Below, piece after piece: positions 7,246-11,379 of a stretch of 11,379 nucleotides of DNA. Made by a program: the position numbers and the translations under genes. The stretch comes from Fimenecus sp045531435 (lineage in GTDB: Bacteria > Bacillota > Clostridia > Oscillospirales > Acutalibacteraceae), in NCBI GenBank assembly GCA_045531435.1, contig JAZSDZ010000142.1, positions 1 to 11,379 on the forward strand, read 5' to 3'. The notes below the pieces were generated by a model, which had not been told where the DNA came from, did not search any database, and worked only from the letters and a program-made list of their open reading frames with translations. How positions within the stretch are numbered: position 1 is the stretch's first letter; every line of letters begins with the position of its first letter.

Positions 7246-8141
7246 CACCATTTTTACACGCACATATTCACGCACCTGTCTTTTCCTTTGATGGGATTGT
7301 TGACATTCTACTTGATTCAGTACTTGACACACTTAAAACATTACCGTTTCTTTTCCTTGCATTTCTTGTTATTGAATTTCTTGAACATAAGGCACAAGAC
7401 AAGGTGAAGCATCTTTTTAGCCGTGCAGGGACAGCAGGTCCGTTAATCGGCACATTATTGGGCTGTATTCCACAATGCGGTTTTTCCGTTATGAGTGCAA
7501 ATCTTTATTCAAGTGGCATAATCGCACTTGGCACTCTTGTTGCAGTTTTCCTATCCACATCTGACGAGGCCGTGATTTTACTTGCAACTGCACCCAATGG
7601 CAGTCAGGAAATTTTTAAATTAATTGTCACTAAAATTATTATTGCATTGATTTTCGGATATGCTATCTATTTTATTGAAAAGAAGTCACACAAGGAGCAT
7701 CACCATCATCATTCTCACGATTTATGTGAACACGACCACTGTGGTTGTGAAGAAAACGGTGGAGTTTTTCGCCCTGCACTTATCCACACAGGAAAGGTCT
7801 TGGGGTTTTTGCTTTTATTCACAATAATCATCAATATCTTTGTTGCACTTATCGGCACTGAAAAGCTTTCTCACCTTTTGCTTTCAGAGTCAGTTTTTCA
7901 GCCATTCCTTTCTGCAATTATCGGTTTTATCCCTAACTGTGCATCGTCAATCCTTCTTACACAGCTTTACATTCAGGGTACAATCAGCTTCGGCTCTTTG
8001 ATTGCAGGTCTTTGCACAAATGCAGGTGCAGGTATGCTTATACTTTTCCGTGACAAATCGAAATTCAAGGAAAATATCAGAATAGTGGGGATTATGTATA
8101 TTTGTGCTGTTGTTCCGGGAATTTTGCTTCATATTTTTTAA
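7242..8141 (+). CDS. Putative heavy-metal permease, ArsP_2-like (10TM exporter family), with a His/Cys-rich loop
   Basis: This 299-residue integral membrane protein resembles the family annotated as putative 10TM heavy-metal exporter, arsenic efflux protein or putative manganese transporter. It has two related halves, each with G-x-I-P-x-C followed by a small-residue-rich helix pair: G74-C79 with NLYSSGIIALGTLV, and G228-C233 with QLYIQGTISFGSLI. Between them is a hydrophilic loop (~147-175) with nine His and three Cys in residues 150-169, including HHHHHSH and CEHDHCGC, plausibly a metal-sensing or delivery site. The N terminus also carries HAHIH (6-10). Hydrophobic segments cover most of 30-145 and 185-298. 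ATG at 7242 has GGGAGG ten bases upstream and overlaps the regulator's stop by 4 bp. This pairing suggests transport of the metal that regulator senses. The metal and direction of transport cannot be read from the sequence. Confidence 0.82.
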   Translation: MTPFLHAHIHAPVFSFDGIVDILLDSVLDTLKTLPFLFLAFLVIEFLEHKAQDKVKHLFSRAGTAGPLIGTLLGCIPQCGFSVMSANLYSSGIIALGTLVAVFLSTSDEAVILLATAPNGSQEIFKLIVTKIIIALIFGYAIYFIEKKSHKEHHHHHSHDLCEHDHCGCEENGGVFRPALIHTGKVLGFLLLFTIIINIFVALIGTEKLSHLLLSESVFQPFLSAIIGFIPNCASSILLTQLYIQGTISFGSLIAGLCTNAGAGMLILFRDKSKFKENIRIVGIMYICAVVPGILLHIF

Positions 8142-8158
8142 TCAAATCAAAAATACAC

Positions 8159-8187
8159 TTTACTTTCAAGTTTTAATGTGTTAAAAT
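8159..8187 (+). promoter_or_regulatory. Probable promoter of the yerC-methyltransferase-hslO operon
   Basis: TTTACT (-35, 8159-8164) and TAAAAT (-10, 8182-8187) are 17 bases apart, with a TGT extended -10 element (8179-8181). A short 6-bp inverted repeat (TTTTAA 8171-8176, TTAAAA 8181-8186) overlaps the -10 box but is weak in such AT-rich DNA. No terminator separates the permease stop (8141) from this promoter, so read-through from the metal operon is possible. Confidence 0.6.
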
Positions 8188-8222
8188 ATTAAAGGAAATA
8201 TGACATTGGAGGCTTGTTCAAA

Positions 8223-8510
8223 ATGGGAATTGATTTTAAAAATGAAAATACAGAATTTCTTGTTAAATGTATTATGCAGTTAAAGGATGAAAAGGAATGC
8301 TACGATTTCTTTCAGGACCTTTGCACAGTAAATGAATTTCACTCAATGGCACAACGCTGTGTTGTTGCAAAAATGCTTTCTGACAAAAAGGTTTACAGTG
8401 AAATTGTTAAGTCAACAGGTGCTTCAACTGCTACAATAAGCCGTGTTAATCGTTCACTTCAGTACGGCGCTGACGGTTATGAAAAGATTTTCGAAAGAGT
8501 AGAAGAATGA
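8223..8510 (+). CDS. YerC/YecD-family TrpR-like DNA-binding protein
   Basis: This 95-residue all-helical protein matches the YerC/YecD group, short Firmicute relatives of the tryptophan repressor. Helices around 12-55 include LCTVNEFHSMAQRCVVAKML. A helix-turn-helix follows at about 58-79 (YSEIVKSTGASTATISRVNR), with a short tail. Family members are presumed DNA-binding regulators, but their targets and ligand are largely unknown, and tryptophan control should not be assumed. ATG at 8223 is preferred because GGAGG (8208-8212) is 10 bases upstream; the in-frame TTG at 8214 is only one base from that site. It is the first gene of its operon and overlaps the methyltransferase start by 4 bp. Autoregulation is possible but not shown. 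Confidence 0.92.
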   Translation: MGIDFKNENTEFLVKCIMQLKDEKECYDFFQDLCTVNEFHSMAQRCVVAKMLSDKKVYSEIVKSTGASTATISRVNRSLQYGADGYEKIFERVEE

Positions 8511-9280
8511 GCTACGGTATTTTTTCATCAGTCTATGACATTCTGACAGAAAATGTCGAATACGAAAGAATTGCTGATAAAATTTGCTCTCTGTTACACG
8601 AAAACGGTGTTGACGGAGGGCTTTTGCTTGACTTGGGTTGTGGCACAGGCACACTTTCATTTTTGTTGGAGCAAAAGGGCTTTGATGTAATCGGCATTGA
8701 TGCCAGTGAAGATATGCTTATGGTTGCCAACGAAAAGAAATACGAAGAAAACTCCTCTGCCCTTTTCCTTTGTCAGAATGCAGAAGAGCTTGACCTTTAC
8801 GGCACTATAAACTGTGCTGTTTCAAGCCTTGACACCATAAATCATATTGACTCTATTGCAAAAATTCAGAAAGCAATTTCTCTTGTTTCTCTTTTTATGG
8901 AGATGGGTGGAATTTTCATTTTCGATATGAACACACCATATAAGCACAAGGAAATTCTTGGTAACAACACCTTTGTCTATGATATGGATGATGTTTATTG
9001 CGTATGGCAGAACACATACGAAGAAAAAGCAAAGCGTACTGACATTGACCTTGATTTCTTCATAAAAAACGAAGATGATGAAATATATGAAAGATACAGC
9101 GAAAGCTTTTCTGAATATTCGTATGACATAAACTGTATTACTGATATAATAAAAAAATGTGGTTTCACACTTTTAGGCACATCTGATGATTACAGCGAAA
9201 AGCCTGTTGATGACACCACCGAAAGAATAACATTTATAGTCAAAAAAACTGAAACTATTTTTAAGGATGAATTAAAATGA
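8507..9280 (+). CDS. Class I SAM-dependent methyltransferase, substrate unknown
   Basis: This 257-residue cytosolic protein has a Rossmann-type methyltransferase core. Its N-terminal helix YGIFSSVYDILTENVEYERI (3-22) is typical of a small-molecule methyltransferase group common in Firmicutes. Motif I is LDLGCGTG (41-48), the acidic ribose-binding loop is GIDAS (63-67), and a motif IV-like region is AVSSLDTINHI (104-114). The rest forms an alpha/beta lid with FIFDMNTPYK at ~137-146. The start overlaps the upstream stop by 4 bp (ATGA), and its own stop overlaps the hslO start by 4 bp, so the three genes are very probably co-translated. Nothing in the sequence or neighbourhood identifies the methyl acceptor. 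The family assignment is firm; the function is unassigned. Confidence 0.9.
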   Translation: MSYGIFSSVYDILTENVEYERIADKICSLLHENGVDGGLLLDLGCGTGTLSFLLEQKGFDVIGIDASEDMLMVANEKKYEENSSALFLCQNAEELDLYGTINCAVSSLDTINHIDSIAKIQKAISLVSLFMEMGGIFIFDMNTPYKHKEILGNNTFVYDMDDVYCVWQNTYEEKAKRTDIDLDFFIKNEDDEIYERYSESFSEYSYDINCITDIIKKCGFTLLGTSDDYSEKPVDDTTERITFIVKKTETIFKDELK

Positions 9281-10155
9281 ACAAACTTGTAAGAATGATT
9301 TCAGAGGACGGCACTTTATTCTGTCTTGCCCTCAATTCAACAGAAATGGTAAGAGAAATGCAAAGCATTCACAACACCTCAAAGGTATGTTCCGCTGCTC
9401 TGGGCAGACTTATTACCGGCGCTTCTATGATGGGCGTACTTTTAAAGGGTGAAAAAGATACTCTAACACTTAAAATCAGTGGTGGCGGTCCTGCATCTCC
9501 CGTTGTTGCAGTTGCTAACTCAAAGGGACAGGTCAAGGGCTATGTTGGTGATTCAAGAGTCAATCTTCCGCTTAATAACAAAGGTAAGCTTGATGTTTCA
9601 GGTGCTGTGGGCAAGGACGGTTTCCTGACAGTTATCAAGGATTTAGGTATGAAAGAGCCATACTGCGCACAGACACCTATTATTTCAGGTGAAATCGCAG
9701 AGGATATTACAGCATATTATGCAACAAGTGAGCAAACACCGACTGTATGCGCATTGGGTGTGCTTGTTGACCCACAGACAGAAAATGTACTTTTAGCAGG
9801 TGGATTTTTAATCCAGCTATTACCTACTGCAGGTGAAGACACAATTTCACTTGTTGAAAAAAGTCTTGAAGGTATCAAGCCTGTTACAACAATGCTCGCT
9901 GAAGGACTTACTCCTGAAGAAATCTGTAAAACTGTACTTTCTGAATTTACAATGGAACTTCTCGACACACAGAATGTGGAATACAGATGCGATTGTAGTG
10001 TGGAAAGAGTTACAAGAGCACTTATCAGCGCCGGTGAAGAAGGACTTCGTGAAATGGCAGAGGACGAACAGACTGAAGTTTGTTGTCATTTCTGCAATAA
10101 AAAATATCTTTTCCCAAGAGAAAAAATCCTGAAGCTTTTAAAAGAAGCAAAATGA
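9277..10155 (+). CDS. hslO: Redox-regulated chaperone Hsp33
   Basis: Hsp33 is a cytosolic holdase that is inactive when reduced and zinc-bound. Oxidative unfolding stress forms disulfides in its zinc centre and activates it. At 292 residues it has the usual length. The N-terminal chaperone domain shows the characteristic RLITGASMMG (44-53), LKISGGGPA (65-73), GYVGD (88-92) and the GKDGFLTVIKDLGMKEPYC stretch (112-130). The C-terminal redox switch has C238-D-C240 and C270-H-F-C273, with an additional C269 immediately before the second pair. It is the last gene of the three-gene operon and is followed by a hairpin terminator. The start overlaps the methyltransferase stop. Identification is secure. 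Confidence 0.97.
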   Translation: MNKLVRMISEDGTLFCLALNSTEMVREMQSIHNTSKVCSAALGRLITGASMMGVLLKGEKDTLTLKISGGGPASPVVAVANSKGQVKGYVGDSRVNLPLNNKGKLDVSGAVGKDGFLTVIKDLGMKEPYCAQTPIISGEIAEDITAYYATSEQTPTVCALGVLVDPQTENVLLAGGFLIQLLPTAGEDTISLVEKSLEGIKPVTTMLAEGLTPEEICKTVLSEFTMELLDTQNVEYRCDCSVERVTRALISAGEEGLREMAEDEQTEVCCHFCNKKYLFPREKILKLLKEAK

Positions 10156-10163
10156 TAAAGTTG

Positions 10164-10194
10164 AAAAGGTGGAGATTGAAAATCCCCACCTTTT
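10164..10194. terminator. Hairpin terminator between hslO and the convergent small-gene cluster
   Basis: AAAAGGTGG (10164-10172) pairs with CCACCTTTT (10186-10194). After one A/C mismatch, GATT (10174-10177) pairs with AATC (10181-10184) around a GAA loop. The Ts that follow the stem's G/C part serve the plus strand, and the As on the left give a T run on the minus strand, so it can work in both directions. The T tract is short (TTTTAC), making it weaker than the 3860 terminator. Confidence 0.75.
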
Positions 10195-10228
10195 ACATTT
10201 ACTATTAATTTATATGGTCTGCGCTTTT

Positions 10229-10339
10229 TTACATTCTCTCTTCGTTTTTCTTGTTTTCAAATGCTCTGTCCATAATTTCAAAAAGTTCTTCAAACTTTGC
10301 TTCAAGCTCTTCAGAATACAATTCTTCATTGTCAATCAT
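10229..10339 (-). CDS. Small acidic peptide gene, 36 residues, unrecognised
   Basis: Starting MIDNEELYSEELEAKFEELF, this 36-residue reading frame has 11 Glu and an alternating acidic/hydrophobic pattern consistent with one amphipathic helix. It has no Cys, signal or membrane segment. A good ribosome site (GAGGG, 7 bases before the ATG at 10337-10339) and a 20-nt gap from the stop of the upstream 128-residue gene support real translation as the last gene of the cluster. A short acidic helix could bind a basic partner, for example as a minimal antitoxin, but nothing recognisable shows this. It could also be a remnant of a longer gene. Beyond the stop, about 34 nt lead to the shared hairpin. Confidence 0.55.
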   Translation of the reverse strand: MIDNEELYSEELEAKFEELFEIMDRAFENKKNEERM

Positions 10340-10359
10340 TTTATGTCCCTCTATTCACT

Positions 10360-10746
10360 TTATGTATCAGTTGAGTATATTACCTTGGCAGTCATATACA
10401 AATCTATGGGTTTTATATTGTTATATTCATCAAATTGGGAAATATAATCTTTAGATGTTCTATTTTTCTGAAAAAAATCTGCCACAAGTATTGTGGGAAC
10501 ATCGTCAATTATCATATAAGCATATAAAATTCTTATCTGAAGATGATTTTTATGGGATTTGAATGTGTAAAAATCGCCATGCTTGTCGTACTTTATTTTG
10601 TCGTCATTATAAATCAGGTTAAATTCAATATTCTGTTCTTCATAACTACGGATTCGGCTGTAAAGCATTTCAACCGACTTGATAATCGCTTTCTTTATCT
10701 CCGTTGACGCTCTGTCATATTCTCTGCAACTGACACAAATTTTCAC
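10360..10746 (-). CDS. Uncharacterised 128-residue protein, possibly distantly RelE/Gp49-like
   Basis: I do not recognise this protein firmly. The GTG start at 10744-10746 is supported by GAGAGG six bases upstream. The N terminus has a CVSC pair (4-7), then a basic helical region (16-36). Residues 54-95 run as short strands, HGDFYTF and QIRILYAYMI then TILVADFFQKNRT. The order of an R-I-L-Y strand, a hydrophobic strand and a lysine-containing FFQKNRTSK loop recalls RelE/HigB/Gp49 ribonuclease toxins (typically ~90-125 residues), but the similarity is faint and was judged by eye. It lies 39 nt after the decarboxylase stop and 20 nt before a 36-residue peptide gene, so it is probably co-transcribed with both. 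No helix-turn-helix antitoxin is adjacent. It could equally be an unrelated housekeeping protein. Confidence 0.7.
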   Translation of the reverse strand: MKICVSCREYDRASTEIKKAIIKSVEMLYSRIRSYEEQNIEFNLIYNDDKIKYDKHGDFYTFKSHKNHLQIRILYAYMIIDDVPTILVADFFQKNRTSKDYISQFDEYNNIKPIDLYMTAKVIYSTDT

Positions 10747-10785
10747 TTTAATCCTCTCTTTCCGTTTATACTAAAATCAACCTGC

Positions 10786-11379
10786 TCATTTCACAACTGA
10801 AATTTTATGGATATTATATTTCTTAAATAATTCAATATGCTTTTTTGTGATTTTTTCGCCACTTACTGCAATCGGAATTGCAGGAGGACAAGAAACAGTA
10901 GGACTTGCACAGATTCTGTCTGTTGCATCATCAACAAAAATTTCATCGTTTTCACAGAAAACAGCCTGACGGATTGTCATAACTCTTTCTGCTTTTGGGA
11001 ATTCCAAATTCTCAGAGGTGGATTTTTTTATTTCACCAATACCTTCAAAAAGTTTTTTCAGTTTATAAAAATCTTCCTGTGAATTCTGTGGTGTGAGCAT
11101 AAACACAGCAAAGTCATCGTCAAAATACTCATATTCCAACTGACATTCACGGACAACATCAGACAAATCAATATCAACGCCACGCAAATCTGCAGTAATT
11201 TTCATTGGCTCTGACGAAACATTACGAATACCTTTTTCATTCATAAGCTCTTTAATTTCATTACATTTCTGATTGCATAAGCATAAATCTTCTTTAATTT
11301 TCTCATGAATATATCTGTTACAAAGGTCAAGGGATTGAAGAATAAGATATGACGGACTTGTTGAGCCGAAAATTGCCAT
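10786..11379 (-). CDS. Orn/Lys/Arg decarboxylase family protein, C-terminal 197 residues (runs off right edge)
   Basis: This is the C-terminal part of a PLP-dependent fold-type I basic amino acid decarboxylase of the Firmicute SpeA/YaaO-like group, usually about 470-490 residues. Such enzymes decarboxylate arginine, lysine or ornithine for polyamine synthesis. The first visible segment, FGSTSPSYLILQSLD (4-18), is the conserved stretch just after the PLP lysine; the lysine itself and the cofactor domain lie beyond the right edge. The C-terminal domain begins near residue 60 and holds PPAIPIAVSGEKI (165-177), matching the family's PPGIP...PGE motif with Ala in place of the usual Gly. The ATG at 11377-11379 is an internal Met, not the start. 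Substrate choice cannot be decided. Downstream genes follow with gaps of 39 and 20 nt, suggesting one transcript. Confidence 0.9.
   Translation of the reverse strand: MAIFGSTSPSYLILQSLDLCNRYIHEKIKEDLCLCNQKCNEIKELMNEKGIRNVSSEPMKITADLRGVDIDLSDVVRECQLEYEYFDDDFAVFMLTPQNSQEDFYKLKKLFEGIGEIKKSTSENLEFPKAERVMTIRQAVFCENDEIFVDDATDRICASPTVSCPPAIPIAVSGEKITKKHIELFKKYNIHKISVVK

Noticed and set aside
7690..7730. CAC/CAT run in the permease as a nucleotide microsatellite.
   Set aside because: It encodes a His-rich loop in frame with other His and Cys residues beyond the run, consistent with protein-level selection.
8171..8186. TTTTAA/TTAAAA inverted repeat over the yerC-operon -10 box as an autoregulatory operator.
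   Set aside because: Only six A/T pairs per arm in a very AT-rich spacer; it is not distinguishable from chance without comparative data.
10169..10447. A 92-codon hydrophobic reading frame on the plus strand that could look like a small membrane protein.
   Set aside because: It begins inside the hslO terminator hairpin, has no ribosome site, and is the antisense of the Glu/Lys-rich 36- and 128-residue genes, which explains its hydrophobicity.
10837..11082. Plus-strand Cys/Phe-rich reading frame.
   Set aside because: It is antisense to the decarboxylase coding region, whose family motifs are clear; there is no ribosome site.

Overview
The window looks like ordinary chromosome from a low-GC anaerobic Firmicute, most likely a gut Clostridia or Ruminococcaceae-type organism. 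This is inferred from AT-rich intergenic DNA, strong GGAGG-type ribosome sites, textbook sigma-A promoters, a dikinase of the Clostridium symbiosum type, and glycosidases suited to host and plant glycans. The species cannot be named from the sequence. No tRNA, rRNA, CRISPR array, insertion sequence or phage gene was seen.

Layout. Positions 1-1119 (minus strand) hold the first 373 residues of pyruvate, phosphate dikinase (ppdK), which runs off the left edge. It has a clear promoter and an inverted repeat in its leader. Positions 1354-3852 (plus) encode a GH89 alpha-N-acetylglucosaminidase with no export signal. It converges on a 925-residue GH51-type alpha-L-arabinofuranosidase lipoprotein (3910-6687, minus), and the two share a strong bidirectional terminator. 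From 6771 rightward, divergent from the arabinofuranosidase, come a Fur-family metal regulator (6841-7245) and a putative heavy-metal permease (7242-8141), whose reading frames overlap by 4 bp. The regulator's promoter carries a perfect 11-1-11 palindrome over the -10 box and start point, most simply read as its own operator.

A second promoter at 8159 serves three genes, each overlapping the next by 4 bp: a YerC/YecD-type TrpR-like regulator, a SAM-dependent methyltransferase, and the redox chaperone Hsp33 (hslO). A hairpin at 10164-10194 ends this operon and can also stop transcripts arriving from the right. That right-hand minus-strand cluster has the C-terminal part of an Orn/Lys/Arg decarboxylase (entering from the right edge), an unrecognised 128-residue protein with a faint RelE/Gp49-like look, and a 36-residue acidic peptide gene.

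The parts most worth a second look are the Fur-family regulator, its palindrome and the His/Cys-rich permease, which form a compact metal-response unit with puzzling logic. The 128-residue/36-residue pair next to the decarboxylase is the next most interesting. I see no convincing wholly new system; the rest is known families in a fairly unremarkable arrangement.
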